Shown: positions 7,584-15,974, numbered from the stretch's first letter. The stretch: DNA of 64,000 bases from Bradyrhizobium aeschynomenes (GCF_013178945.1 NZ_JABFDM010000003.1:124001-188000), one strand, 5' to 3'. Notes: a model not told the origin generated them from the letters alone. Numbers and translations are program-made.

Positions 7584-9878
7584 ATGTTCGAGCGCATCCT
7601 GCGGTGGACCCTCGTAGCAATCGCCGTCGCGGGTCTCGCCGCCGGAGGCGTTGCGCATCTGGTCGGCCGGCCCGATCTCGCAGGATATGCCTTTACGGCA
7701 TCGACGGTGCCGGTCATCCTGGGCCTGCTTGTCTCGATAGTGAGAGATTTTGTGGCCGGACGCATCGGCGTCGACGCCATCGCGCTGGTGTCGATGAGCG
7801 CGGCGATCGTCCTCGGCGAGCCGTTGGCGGGCGCCGTGGTGGCGCTGATGTATTCCGGCGGCAACGTGCTCGAGGATATTGCGGTCGCGCGTGCCGAGCA
7901 CGATCTACGGGCGCTGGTCGACCGGGCGCCGCGCTTGGCGCATCGCTGGCGTGAGGATCGCATCGAGGATGTTCCGGTCGCCGATGTCACCGTGGGCGAC
8001 CGCCTGATGGTACGGGCCGGGGAGATCGTTCCGGTGGACGGCGTGGTAGAAACGGCCGTCGCCGTGGTCGACGAGTCGGCACTCACGGGCGAGCCGATCC
8101 CGGTTTCGAAGACGCGCGGCATGGCGATTCTCTCGGGCTCGCTGAATGCCGGTGAGACCTTCGACCTGGCGGTCACCGCGACGGCGGGCGAAAGCACCTA
8201 TGCCGGCATCGTCAAGCTGGTGACGACGGCCCAGACCGCCAAGGCGCCGTTCGTGCGGCTCGCCGACCGCTACGCCCTGATCTTCCTGCCGGTCAGCCTC
8301 GCCATCGCGGCGGCGGCCTATTTCGCCTCCGGCGATGTCATCCGCAGCCTGGCGGTCCTGGTCGCCGCGACGCCCTGTCCGCTGATCCTGGCGGCCCCGG
8401 TCGCTTTCATCGCCGGCGTGGCGCAGGCGGCGCGCAGCGGCATCCTGGTGAAGGGCGGCGGCAAGCTCGAGGCGCTGGCGCGGGCGCATACGGTGCTGTT
8501 CGACAAGACCGGCACGCTGACCGTCGGCGGCGCGCGGCTGCTCTCGGTCGAAGCGGCGCCCGGCGAGGAGGCCGATGCGGTGCTGCTGCTCGGCGCCTCG
8601 CTAGAGCAGGCCTCGCACCATGTGCTGGCGCACGCCATCGTCGAGGCCGGCCACGCCCGCGGGTTCAAGCTCAAGGTGCCGGAGCGGGTGCGGGAGACGA
8701 TGGGCTCCGGCCTCGAAGGCGTCATCGACGGCCGCAGGATCAGCGCCGGCTCGCCGGACCTCATCCTCGGCAATCACGCGCCGCCACCTTGGGCGGCGCG
8801 TGCCATCCGACGCGCCTCCTGGCGCTCGGCGCTGATCGTCTTCGTGGCGGTCGAGGGCCGCCCGATCGGGGCGTTGCTGCTCGCCGACGAGTTGCGTGCA
8901 GACACGCCGCGCGCCATCCGCTGGCTGCGCGAGGCGGGCATCGCGCGGATGGTGATGGTGACCGGCGACCGCGCCGCGGCCGCGCAGGCGATCGGTGCCG
9001 CGCTTGACCTCGACGCCGTGCTCGCCGATCGCGTGCCCTCCGACAAGGTCGACGCGGTCAAGAGCGAGCAGCGCCTGCATCCGACGATCATGGTCGGCGA
9101 CGGCATCAACGACGCGCCGGCGCTGGCGTCGGCCGATGTCGGCATCGCGCTCGGCGCCCGCGGTGCCAGCGCCTCGTCCGAGGCCGCCGACGTCGTCATC
9201 CTGGCGGACCGGCTCGACCGCGTCGGCGAGGCGATCGTGATCGCGCAGCGCGCCCGACGGATCGCGCTGGAGAGCATCATCGCCGGCATGGCGCTGTCCT
9301 TCATTGCCATGGGAGCTGCGGCCTTCGGCCTGCTGCAGCCGGTGCCCGCGGCCCTGGTGCAGGAGGCGATCGACGTCGCCGTCATCCTCAACGCGCTCAG
9401 GGCGCTGCTCCCGGCCGGCCGCGGCAAGGTCGGCCAGATCACGGCCGAGGACGGCCGCGGTCTCCGGCATGATCACCAGGCGCTGCTGCGCGGCCTCGAC
9501 CGCCTGCGTGCCATCGTGGATGCGCTCGACGAGGCCGCGCCAGAGCGGGCGGTCGTCCTGATCGCCGAAGCCAATGCGCTGGTGCAGGACCAGGTCGTCG
9601 CGCATGAGCGCGATGACGAAGGCTCGGTCTATCCCAGGCTGGCGCGGTTGCTGCAGGATAGTCACGGCCTGTCCGCGATGAGCCGGGCGCACCGGGAAAT
9701 CCTGCATCTGGCGCGGCTGCTCGGGCGGGTGGTCGAGGACCTACCGTCGGAAAAGGTCGACCGCTATCTGATCCGCGATGCCCAGCGGGTCATCGAGGCG
9801 ATCGAGACCCTGGTGCGCATGCATACGGCGCAGGAGGACGACATCTACGAGGCTGTCGCGGCGCGTTCGGCCGCGTAG
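7584..9878 (+). CDS. P1B-5-type heavy-metal ATPase with C-terminal hemerythrin-like domain
   Basis: Membrane ATPase of 764 aa. The actuator TGE loop lies in ALTGEPIPVSK, the P1B-5 TM4 motif AATPCPL is near residues 262-267, phosphorylation site DKTGT at D307, GDGIND in the hinge, and QEAID (the QExxD signature of P1B-5) near 593-597. There is no N-terminal CxxC domain. From about residue 628 a hemerythrin-like tail follows, with RHDHQALL, VAHERDDEGSVYPRL, AHREI and MHTAQEDDIYE supplying His/Glu ligands for a di-iron site. The known relative is S. meliloti Nia (Ni/Fe export, nodule-expressed). The frame is open from a TTG at 7515, but that codon lies in the FixK box, so ATG 7584 is chosen. Confidence 0.9.
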   Translation: MFERILRWTLVAIAVAGLAAGGVAHLVGRPDLAGYAFTASTVPVILGLLVSIVRDFVAGRIGVDAIALVSMSAAIVLGEPLAGAVVALMYSGGNVLEDIAVARAEHDLRALVDRAPRLAHRWREDRIEDVPVADVTVGDRLMVRAGEIVPVDGVVETAVAVVDESALTGEPIPVSKTRGMAILSGSLNAGETFDLAVTATAGESTYAGIVKLVTTAQTAKAPFVRLADRYALIFLPVSLAIAAAAYFASGDVIRSLAVLVAATPCPLILAAPVAFIAGVAQAARSGILVKGGGKLEALARAHTVLFDKTGTLTVGGARLLSVEAAPGEEADAVLLLGASLEQASHHVLAHAIVEAGHARGFKLKVPERVRETMGSGLEGVIDGRRISAGSPDLILGNHAPPPWAARAIRRASWRSALIVFVAVEGRPIGALLLADELRADTPRAIRWLREAGIARMVMVTGDRAAAAQAIGAALDLDAVLADRVPSDKVDAVKSEQRLHPTIMVGDGINDAPALASADVGIALGARGASASSEAADVVILADRLDRVGEAIVIAQRARRIALESIIAGMALSFIAMGAAAFGLLQPVPAALVQEAIDVAVILNALRALLPAGRGKVGQITAEDGRGLRHDHQALLRGLDRLRAIVDALDEAAPERAVVLIAEANALVQDQVVAHERDDEGSVYPRLARLLQDSHGLSAMSRAHREILHLARLLGRVVEDLPSEKVDRYLIRDAQRVIEAIETLVRMHTAQEDDIYEAVAARSAA

Positions 9879-9879
9879 C

Positions 9880-10278
9880 TCAGCCCGAGTGCCTCGGCAG
9901 GTCAATGCGCTCGCCGGCAAATTCGGCCGGGCCTTCGACCAGGCGACGGATCCGCCGCTCGCGCTCGTCGGCGGGCAGGCTCGGATCGAGCATCTGATCG
10001 ATCAGCTGGATCGCATTCTGCTCGATGGCAACCGGGTCCCGCAGTTTCGGCTGTGTCATGGCCGGCGGCCTGGACGCATGCAGGCCGATCGCGAGCAGCC
10101 GGCTGATCGCATCCGACCGCGTGATCTGGTGCGTCTCGGCCCAGGCATCGATGTCTGCGGTGAGCTGCTGCGACAGCTTTACCGCGCTCACTGCATCATG
10201 TCCCAGCCGGACAGCGGGACTGTGATCCCTGCGCGTGTCGGACAATGGCGTCATCGGCGTCATCTGCCTGTTGATCAT
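9880..10278 (-). CDS. Ribbon-helix-helix domain protein, hypothetical
   Basis: A 132-aa protein not matched to a named family. Residues about 33-68 (VKLSQQLTADIDAWAET and TRSDAISRLLAIGL) read as a ribbon-helix-helix DNA-binding fold: a short basic strand, two helices and the usual G/S turn. The C-terminal half is charged and helical without a recognisable motif. It converges on the P1B-5 ATPase, with the stops only one base apart, and lies between the two FixK-box genes. ATGs at internal positions 7 and 9 are also possible starts. It may be a small transcription regulator or antitoxin; no partner toxin is seen. Confidence 0.65.
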   Translation of the reverse strand: MINRQMTPMTPLSDTRRDHSPAVRLGHDAVSAVKLSQQLTADIDAWAETHQITRSDAISRLLAIGLHASRPPAMTQPKLRDPVAIEQNAIQLIDQMLDPSLPADERERRIRRLVEGPAEFAGERIDLPRHSG

Positions 10279-10310
10279 ATCAGCCTAAAATATGCGTGGG
10301 GGAATGGGAT

Positions 10311-10324
10311 TTGATTTCGATCAA
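10311..10324. promoter_or_regulatory. FixK/FNR-type box upstream of the mgtC-like gene
   Basis: TTGATTTCGATCAA, a perfect palindromic TTGAT-N4-ATCAA site. The centre (10317.5) is 116 bases before ATG 10434, which would put a class II start near 10359 with a 75-base leader. It lies only 33 bases in front of the divergent RHH gene start, too close to be a normal activator site for that gene. Confidence 0.7.
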
Positions 10325-10433
10325 GGACGGCCTAAGAAAGCGGCGTTCTCGCGGCGGTTCCGCCGTCGGAGGCCAAACATCTGTCTGCCGCCTGGCGGCC
10401 GGCGCAGCGTGATCCCGAAGATCGTCATTGCCC

Positions 10434-11150
10434 ATGCGATTCCTGCACACCTTTCAGCTCCATGATTTCCTCGACACGCTGGTCAGCCTGTTCGCCGCCT
10501 TTGTGTTGGGCACGCTGATCGGCGCCGAGCGGCAGTACCGGCAGCGCAGCGCCGGCCTGCGCACCAACGTGCTGGTCGCCGTCGGCGCGGCGGCCTTCGT
10601 CGACATCGGCAACCGCCTCACCGGCGCTGACGGCGCGGTGCGGATCATCGCCTATGTCGTGTCGGGCATCGGCTTTCTCGGCGCCGGCACGATCATGAAG
10701 GAAGGCATGAACGTCCGCGGCCTGAACACGGCGGCCACGTTGTGGGCCTCCGCCGCCGTCGGCGCCTGTGCGGGTGCCGACCTGCTCGCCCAGTCGGTTG
10801 CGCTGACCCTGTTCGTGCTCGCGGGCAACACGCTGCTGCGGCCATTGGTCAACGCCATCGACCGCATCCCGCTGAATGCGCGGGCCTCGGAGGCCAGCTA
10901 CAAGATCGTCGTGACGACCGATGTCTTGCATGTCGCCGAGCTGCGCGAGGCGCTCGACGAGCGGCTGGAGGCCGCCAAATATCCGGTGCGGGAAACCGAT
11001 GTCGCCTATCGCTCCGAGGACATCGTGGAGATCGTCGCGACCTTGGTGCCGCTTGCGGCCGAGACCGCCGAGCTCGATCGCGTCGTATCGGAGCTGATGA
11101 AGCTGTCCGGCGTGCGTCATGCGACCTGGAACGTCAGCACGCTGGAGTAG
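10434..11150 (+). CDS. MgtC/SapB-family inner-membrane protein
   Basis: A 238-aa membrane protein. The N-terminal half has four to five hydrophobic segments with the MgtC blocks GTLIGAERQYRQRSAGLRTN, GIGFLGAGTIMK and VRGLNTAATLWASAAVG; the C-terminal soluble domain (from about 150) has an ACT-like beta-alpha pattern. MgtC proteins support growth in low magnesium and modulate ATP synthase or potassium balance in some pathogens; the role in soil bacteria is not settled. A TTG at 10428 is just before ATG 10434. The upstream FixK-type box suggests low-oxygen control, shared with the P1B-5 ATPase. Confidence 0.88.
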   Translation: MRFLHTFQLHDFLDTLVSLFAAFVLGTLIGAERQYRQRSAGLRTNVLVAVGAAAFVDIGNRLTGADGAVRIIAYVVSGIGFLGAGTIMKEGMNVRGLNTAATLWASAAVGACAGADLLAQSVALTLFVLAGNTLLRPLVNAIDRIPLNARASEASYKIVVTTDVLHVAELREALDERLEAAKYPVRETDVAYRSEDIVEIVATLVPLAAETAELDRVVSELMKLSGVRHATWNVSTLE

Positions 11151-11425
11151 CGGCGCAACGAGACGCCCGCCCGAAACATTGCTGCCTCCGCCATGGTCCG
11201 ACATTCCCCGCGACCAACTCCTCGAACATGGGCCGAATGTTCCATGTCGCCCGTGAACCATGGCTGAATGGGGCAGCCCGGCCGCCGGCCAGAAGCCGGC
11301 GGGTATCGCCGTGCGGGGGCTCCCTTTGCAGTCTGGCGCACCAGGATCGCCCGGCAGCTGAACCTGCTTGACAGGGATGATCGTAGCTCCCCATGGAAGG
11401 CGTACTCCGGACGGATGACAACGCG

Positions 11426-12577
11426 ATGCCGATGACCAGCGCTGCGGACTATTATGCCTCGATCCCGGTGTTTCGCGGCTTTGCGCGGCTGATGGAGCCG
11501 CAGCTCTACAAGCCGGTGCCGGACGACTGGATGATCGGCACGGCCGACATCGTCGAGTCGACGAAGGCGATTGCCGACAAGCGCTACAAGGCGGTCAACA
11601 TGGCCGGCGCCGCGGTCATCGCCGCGGTCACCAATGCGCTGGAGGGACGTGAATTCCCATTCGTGTTCGGCGGCGATGGTGCGAGCTTCGCGGTCGGACC
11701 GGACGATGTGGCCGCCGCGCGTGAGGCACTGGCGACGACGGCGACCTGGGTCCGCGAGGATCTCGGCCTCTCGATGCGCGTCGCGCTGGTGCCGGTGAGC
11801 GCGATCCGCGCAGAGGGGCTCGACGTGCGCGTGGCGCGCTACGGACCGTCGGCCAATCTGTCCTATGCGATGTTCGCCGGCGGCGGGCTGGGCTGGGCCG
11901 AGGCTGCGATGAAGCGCGGCAAGTTTGCGATCCCGCCGGCGCCGCCCGGCGCGCAGCCCGACCTGTCGGGGTTGTCATGCCGGTTCGAGGAAATGCCGTC
12001 CTCGCGCGGTCTGATCCTCTCGGTGCTGGTGCTGCCGGCTGCCGGGGCCGAGCCGAACGCGTTTCGCAAGGCGATCGAGGACATCATCGCGCTGACCGAG
12101 CGCAGCCCCGATGCCGGGCGGCCGGTGCCCGCCGGCGGTCCGGCGCTCAACTGGCCGCCGCAGGGCTTGGGCTACGAGGTGCGGGCGACGCGCGGCAGCT
12201 CGCTGCTCTCGCGCTGGGTCCGCGTGCTCGGGCGCACGCTGTTCGTCTATACGGTCATGCGCTTCGGCATCCGCATGGGCGGCTTCGTGCCGGAGCTCTA
12301 CCGGCAGCAGGTCGTGGAAAATTCCGACTTTCGGAAGTATGACGACGCGCTGCGCATGATCCTCGACTGCACCGAGGAGCTTGCGCGGGAGCTGGAGCGG
12401 CGCCTCGGTGCTGCCGCGTCACGGGGCATCCTCCGCTATGGCCTGCACCGGCAGGGCGCCGCGATGATGACCTGCTTCACGCCCTCGGCGATTCGCCCCG
12501 ATCACGTCCATTTCGTCGACGGCGCCCAGGGCGGCTACGCATCGGCGGCGACCGCGCTCAAGGCCGCGGCCGCCTGA
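11426..12577 (+). CDS. DUF3095 family protein (class III cyclase-like)
   Basis: A 383-aa soluble protein of the DUF3095 family. The N terminus carries YYASIPVFRGFARLM, PVPDDWMIGTADIVESTKAI and PFVFGGDGASFAV; the spaced Asp in 'TADIVEST' and the 'GGDGA' block resemble the metal-binding strands of adenylate/guanylate cyclases. Whether it makes a cyclic nucleotide is not known. An ATG at 11393 is in frame, but CGGACGGA at 11408-11415 sits about 10 bases before ATG 11426, and the family homology begins soon after (ATG 11432 is also possible). It stands alone between mgtC and the convergent DUF2147 gene. Confidence 0.8.
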   Translation: MPMTSAADYYASIPVFRGFARLMEPQLYKPVPDDWMIGTADIVESTKAIADKRYKAVNMAGAAVIAAVTNALEGREFPFVFGGDGASFAVGPDDVAAAREALATTATWVREDLGLSMRVALVPVSAIRAEGLDVRVARYGPSANLSYAMFAGGGLGWAEAAMKRGKFAIPPAPPGAQPDLSGLSCRFEEMPSSRGLILSVLVLPAAGAEPNAFRKAIEDIIALTERSPDAGRPVPAGGPALNWPPQGLGYEVRATRGSSLLSRWVRVLGRTLFVYTVMRFGIRMGGFVPELYRQQVVENSDFRKYDDALRMILDCTEELARELERRLGAAASRGILRYGLHRQGAAMMTCFTPSAIRPDHVHFVDGAQGGYASAATALKAAAA

Positions 12578-12585
12578 GCGCGACG

Positions 12586-13020
12586 TCAGCGCGAGCGCGT
12601 CCAGGTCTCGCCGCCGCACAGCGTGCCGACGCAGCCTTCGACCTTCAGCGTATCGGGACCGGACACCGAGATGTGGCTGGTGTAGCTCTGGCCGTCATCG
12701 GCGTTGTAGATCTTGCCGGACCATTTGTTCGGCCCATCGGGGCGGACGCCTTCGAACAGCTGCAGGCCGATGATCGGGCGATTGGCCAGCGCGCGGTTGG
12801 GGTTCTTGTTGTCGACGGCCGGCTTGCCGGTGTCGGTGTCCATCGGCTCCTTCAGCCACACGACGGTGCCGCACAGATTGGCGCCGCACTTGGCGACCTT
12901 GATCCTGGCGTCGCCGGCCTGGGTCAGCCAGGTGCCGCTCGGATCGTCGGCAGCCAGGGCCGGCTGCGCGATCACCAGAGCAGCGAGTGTGAGACCAGCC
13001 AGACGCAATTTCCAAATCAT
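12586..13020 (-). CDS. DUF2147 family secreted protein
   Basis: A 144-aa protein with a clear Sec signal peptide (LAGLTLAALVIAQPALA, cleavage after ALA). The mature domain shows the DUF2147 pattern: GTWLTQAGDARIKVAKCGANLCGTVVW, then MDTDTGKP, and near the end KVEGCVGTLCGGETWTR. The two cysteine pairs (KCGANLC and EGCVGTLC) probably form disulfides. The family is a periplasmic beta-barrel of unknown function, common in alphaproteobacteria. It converges on the DUF3095 gene with 8 bases between stops. Confidence 0.85.
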   Translation of the reverse strand: MIWKLRLAGLTLAALVIAQPALAADDPSGTWLTQAGDARIKVAKCGANLCGTVVWLKEPMDTDTGKPAVDNKNPNRALANRPIIGLQLFEGVRPDGPNKWSGKIYNADDGQSYTSHISVSGPDTLKVEGCVGTLCGGETWTRSR

Positions 13021-13201
13021 CTTACCCCCCGTTCAAGCCGCGCTTCCTTAACAGCAAACGGCGCGGTTGCAATCGGGAGAGGTGCGGTTGTCCAAAGCGC
13101 CGTCATCACGATCGGGTGCAATGCTGGCGGGTTGTCTCAATTCCTTGCGCGGTTGTCTCATGGCCCCTCGGATCAGATCTGGCTGGCGCGACAATCACCG
13201 T

Positions 13202-13356
13202 CGTCGTCCCGGCCTTGAGCCGGAACCCATACCCACAGGGAGCGGTTTGAGGCAGGCTGGTCGTTGGCTTCTGTGCCCATCACGTCTGCTGAGGAGTCTG
13301 GATCCCGGATCGGCGCTATGCCGCGCTGGCGCGCGTCATGGCTTGTCCGGGACGAC
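13202..13356. repeat. Dispersed palindromic repeat, 'GTCCCGG..GAGCCGG' type, copy 1
   Basis: Outer arms CGTCGTCCCGGCCTTGAGCC and, at the other end, CTTGTCCGGGACGAC, with inner block GGTTTGAGGCAGGCTGG. The same outer arm and inner block occur again near 13953, 21861 and 31121, so this is a degenerate member of a dispersed family. Confidence 0.75.
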
Positions 13357-13383
13357 AGCAATGGGTGGAGCGGATTTTACGAG

Positions 13384-13880
13384 TCAAACAGCGATCGACT
13401 TGAAGACATGAAGGCGTGGTCTCGCGGCGAAACTCGCCCGAGTGGTGCATCGAACACGTCCCTCGCAATCATGCAGAGGGCGCAGGGAATGCCGGGTGAG
13501 GGCCTCACCCATGGCCCGCCTGCTGAAAAAAATGCAGGCGGCAGGTACCACAGGCAAAGCCGAACACGCCGGCATTCCCTGCGCGATGGTCTTCACGCTT
13601 ATACGCAGTCTCCCTGGTGCGCCGGCTTGTTGGCCACCATGCCGCGACAAGGCTTGCGCCTTGCGCCGTCGACACCAGCTTCGGGGTGTCAGGACGCTGC
13701 GACTCCACGTCCGCGATCGATCGTTCGTCCGCGCCTTCGTGAGAAGACGCTGCGATCCCTCGCGGCCACCGCATCCCCGCCTCGCGTGTCGTGACGATCG
13801 CGCGCTACGCCCCTGCTGCATGAGGCGGGATGCGCGGGAGATAATCATGTTTTACGGAAATACGCAAGAGGATTATTTTT
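13384..13880. repeat. Long non-coding block resembling a genus-wide dispersed repeat
   Basis: The DNA gives antiparallel open frames whose translations (for example the GEGLTHGPPAEKNAGGRYH stretch on the plus strand) look like the spurious hypothetical proteins that recur in Bradyrhizobium annotations. That resemblance is from memory and was not searched. It appears once in this window. It includes GCAGGGAATGCCGG and its near inverse CCGGCATTCCCTGCGC about 80 bases later, so a large stem of about 14 pairs is possible. Confidence 0.45.
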
Positions 13881-13952
13881 TTCGGAAGTTGTATTGTCGG
13901 AGATGGCGGGTAGAGAGAGCCCGGCGGGCAGTGCCCGTGCCGCGCGCTCCGC

Positions 13953-14094
13953 TGTCGTCCCGGCCTTGAGCCGGGACCCAGACGCCGCGGCGGACGTGTT
14001 GGGCGAAGAGCCAATTGCAGGCGTGCGTCAAACTGCTCCCTGGGGGTATGGGTCCCGGATCGGCGCGCGCGTTGCGCGCTTGTCCGGGACGACG
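13953..14094. repeat. Dispersed palindromic repeat, copy 2
   Basis: Begins TGTCGTCCCGGCCTTGAGCC and ends TTGTCCGGGACGACG, with CAAACTGCTCCCTG and TATGGGTCCCGG inside, blocks also present in the copy at 31121. The arms are partly degenerate. Confidence 0.8.
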
Positions 14095-14113
14095 CGAGAG
14101 AGGCCTTGTGCTG

Positions 14114-14650
14114 TCACCACGGCAGTCCGCACAGATCGATCGTTCCGCGGGTCGGCGCGGTGCGTTTGACGTCGTGGACCATCGCCGACAGCGTGTCGAA
14201 GCGGATGCGGCCCTTCTCCGGCTGCTCGGCATAGACGTCGCCGTCGAACGGGATGAAGCCGCGCGCGCCGTAGAAGGCGACGCGATCCGGCGCGCAGAAC
14301 AGGACAGCGTAATTGATCGAGTCCTCGTGGCGCAACGTCTGGATCGCCGCGTTCAGTCCGACCGTCGCCAGGCCGCGATTGCGCCTGTCGGCGCGCGTCA
14401 AAACGCCGCCGATGCCGGCGATGTTGACGTTCTGCCCGTTCCATTTCACCAGGCGGCGATAGATCCCGACATGGCACAGCACCTCGCCCTTTTCGTCCTG
14501 CACCAGTACGCGCAGGTCGGCATGCGCAAATCTGATACCGGCCCAGGGTAGGCTCGTGACCACCTCCGGCGGCCAAATCGCGTCATAGAGCGGCTTGGCC
14601 AGCGGCCAGGAGGCGTCTCCATTGAGGACGTCGATCTCGATGCTCATCAA
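14114..14650 (-). CDS. GNAT-fold acetyl/acyltransferase with NodA-like features
   Basis: A 178-aa protein. The centre reads WAGIRFAHADLRVLVQDEKG, then HVGIYRRLVKWNGQNVNIAG, IGGVLTRADRRNRGLA (the acyl-CoA pyrophosphate loop region) and NYAVLFCAPDRVAFYGARGF. This is a GNAT layout, and the spacing of WAG.R, H.G..RR..K and the following A.IG resembles NodA N-acyltransferases of rhizobia. NodA itself is about 195 aa and sits with nodBC; none are here, so a plain GNAT acetyltransferase is the safer call. It is divergent from sodB. An alternative ATG lies one codon downstream. Confidence 0.75.
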   Translation of the reverse strand: MMSIEIDVLNGDASWPLAKPLYDAIWPPEVVTSLPWAGIRFAHADLRVLVQDEKGEVLCHVGIYRRLVKWNGQNVNIAGIGGVLTRADRRNRGLATVGLNAAIQTLRHEDSINYAVLFCAPDRVAFYGARGFIPFDGDVYAEQPEKGRIRFDTLSAMVHDVKRTAPTRGTIDLCGLPW

Positions 14651-14753
14651 AACGGCTCGCTTTTTCCAGAATCACGGTGTTTTACGGCTTCGGAACCTTC
14701 TATAAGGAGGTCCCGTTAAATCCCGTCTTCTCACAAGTTGCGGAACCGACCCC

Positions 14754-15353
14754 ATGACCTTTACGCTTCCCCCCCTGCCTTACGCCTATGACGCCCTCGG
14801 CGCCTACATGTCCAAGGAGACGCTGGAGTATCATCACGACAAGCATCACCAGGCCTATGTGACCAACGGCAACAATCTGATCAAGGGGACCGAATTCGAA
14901 GGCAAGTCCCTCGAGGAGATCGTCAAGGGCTCGTTCGGCAAGAACGCCCCGATCTTCAACAATGCCGGCCAGCACTACAATCACATCCACTTCTGGTCCT
15001 GGATGAAGCCGAATGGCGGTGGCACCAAGTTGCCGGGCGCGCTGGAGAAGAAGATCGACGAGGACCTCGGCGGCTACGAGAAGTTCAAGGCGGACTTCAT
15101 TGCCGCCGGCGTCGGCCAGTTCGGCTCGGGCTGGGCCTGGCTGTCGGTCAAGAACGGCAAGCTCGAGATCTCCAAGACCGCCAATGGCGAGAGCCCGCTG
15201 GTGCATGGCGCGACTCCGATCCTCGGCGTCGACGTCTGGGAGCACTCCTACTACATCGACTATCGCAACCGCCGTCCCGACTATCTCAAGGCGTTCGTCG
15301 AGAACCTCATCAACTGGGAATATGTCGAACAGCTCTACAGCAAGGCTGTCTGA
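14754..15353 (+). CDS. sodB: Superoxide dismutase, Fe type
   Basis: A 199-aa cytosolic superoxide dismutase converting superoxide to hydrogen peroxide and oxygen. The metal ligands are H27 (YHHDKHHQAY), H77 (AGQHYNH) and the Asp and His of DVWEHSYY. The glutamine in AGQHYNH before the second histidine is the Fe-type position, so I call Fe rather than Mn, although cambialistic enzymes exist. The length is normal. A perfect AGGAGG at 14705-14710 lies about 44 bases before the ATG, too far to serve it; no start codon lies at a good distance from that motif. A strong terminator follows at 15375. Confidence 0.94.
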   Translation: MTFTLPPLPYAYDALGAYMSKETLEYHHDKHHQAYVTNGNNLIKGTEFEGKSLEEIVKGSFGKNAPIFNNAGQHYNHIHFWSWMKPNGGGTKLPGALEKKIDEDLGGYEKFKADFIAAGVGQFGSGWAWLSVKNGKLEISKTANGESPLVHGATPILGVDVWEHSYYIDYRNRRPDYLKAFVENLINWEYVEQLYSKAV

Positions 15354-15374
15354 TCTCTCGTGATCGACAGAGGA

Positions 15375-15405
15375 GGGCGGCGAGCTCGGGCTCGCCGCCC
15401 TTTTT
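15375..15405 (+). terminator. Rho-independent terminator of sodB
   Basis: Perfect 10-bp stem GGGCGGCGAG / CTCGCCGCCC with a 6-base loop (CTCGGG) followed at once by TTTTTCTTT. It begins 21 bases after the sodB stop. Confidence 0.93.
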
Positions 15406-15545
15406 CTTTGACGCGCCTGTTGTTTGACGCTGATGTGACGTCGGCCGTTCTTGCCAGCATGAGATGGCTGCGGCAAAAGTTTTGTCTGTTGCCGGGATGA
15501 GGGCAGGGCATCCGTTCTCTCGATGCCGTGCGGGGGTGAGGGTCT

Positions 15546-15932
15546 GTGAATCAGCTGTTCGGCTATCTGCTCGTGTTCGTCGGCGGCGGCTGCGGCGCCT
15601 CGCTGCGGCATATGATCAACATGGCTGCGGCCCGCGGGCTCGGCACAGACTTCCCCTGGGGCACCTTCATCATCAACATCACCGGCTCGACCGTAATGGG
15701 CCTGATCGCCGGCTATCTCACCTTCAAGGGCGGCGCCACCCAGCACTGGCGGCTGTTCCTGATGACGGGCATCCTCGGCGGCTACACGACGTTCTCGGCG
15801 TTCTCGCTGGATACGGCGCTGCTGTATGAGCGCGGCGCACTGGGGCTGGCGGCGCTTTATGTGCTCGGCTCCGTCGGCATCTCGATCGCGGGACTGTTCG
15901 CAGGGCTGGCGCTGGTACGGGTTCTGAGCTGA
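15546..15932 (+). CDS. crcB: CrcB/Fluc fluoride channel
   Basis: A 128-aa small membrane protein with four hydrophobic segments. It has the Fluc blocks GGGCGASLRHMIN, FPWGTFIINITGS and GILGGYTTFSAFS, which carry the conserved Asn and the phenylalanine ladder of the fluoride pore. It works as a dual-topology dimer exporting fluoride. The start is a GTG at 15546; no better start is seen. I looked upstream for a fluoride riboswitch and saw no convincing match. The gene is monocistronic. Confidence 0.93.
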   Translation: MNQLFGYLLVFVGGGCGASLRHMINMAAARGLGTDFPWGTFIINITGSTVMGLIAGYLTFKGGATQHWRLFLMTGILGGYTTFSAFSLDTALLYERGALGLAALYVLGSVGISIAGLFAGLALVRVLS

Positions 15933-15974
15933 GGCAAATCCAGCGATGGCCCCGATGCCGGCCGCGCAGACGGT

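Larger units (their letters stand above)
13021..14113. other. Gene-free repeat region between DUF2147 and acetyltransferase genes
   Basis: About 1.1 kb with no credible gene. Several overlapping open frames on both strands lack ribosome sites and family motifs. The DNA is built from two palindromic 'GTCGTCCCGG' elements and a roughly 450-base block, each listed separately. A run of AT-rich sequence at 13845-13905 (with GGATTATTTTTTTCGG) is unlike the rest of the window. Confidence 0.7.

Noticed and set aside
10261..10284. TTGATCATATCAG as a third FixK box.
   Set aside because: The second half-site is CAGC, not TCAA, so only one half fits.
11282..11302. CCGCCGGC-CAGAA-GCCGGCGG hairpin as a terminator of the mgtC gene.
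   Set aside because: No T run follows; 130 bases past the stop, so kept only as a possible hairpin.
15460..15545. Fluoride riboswitch upstream of crcB.
   Set aside because: The conserved GGCGAUGG and UGAUGACUCC blocks are not seen in the 90 bases before the gene.
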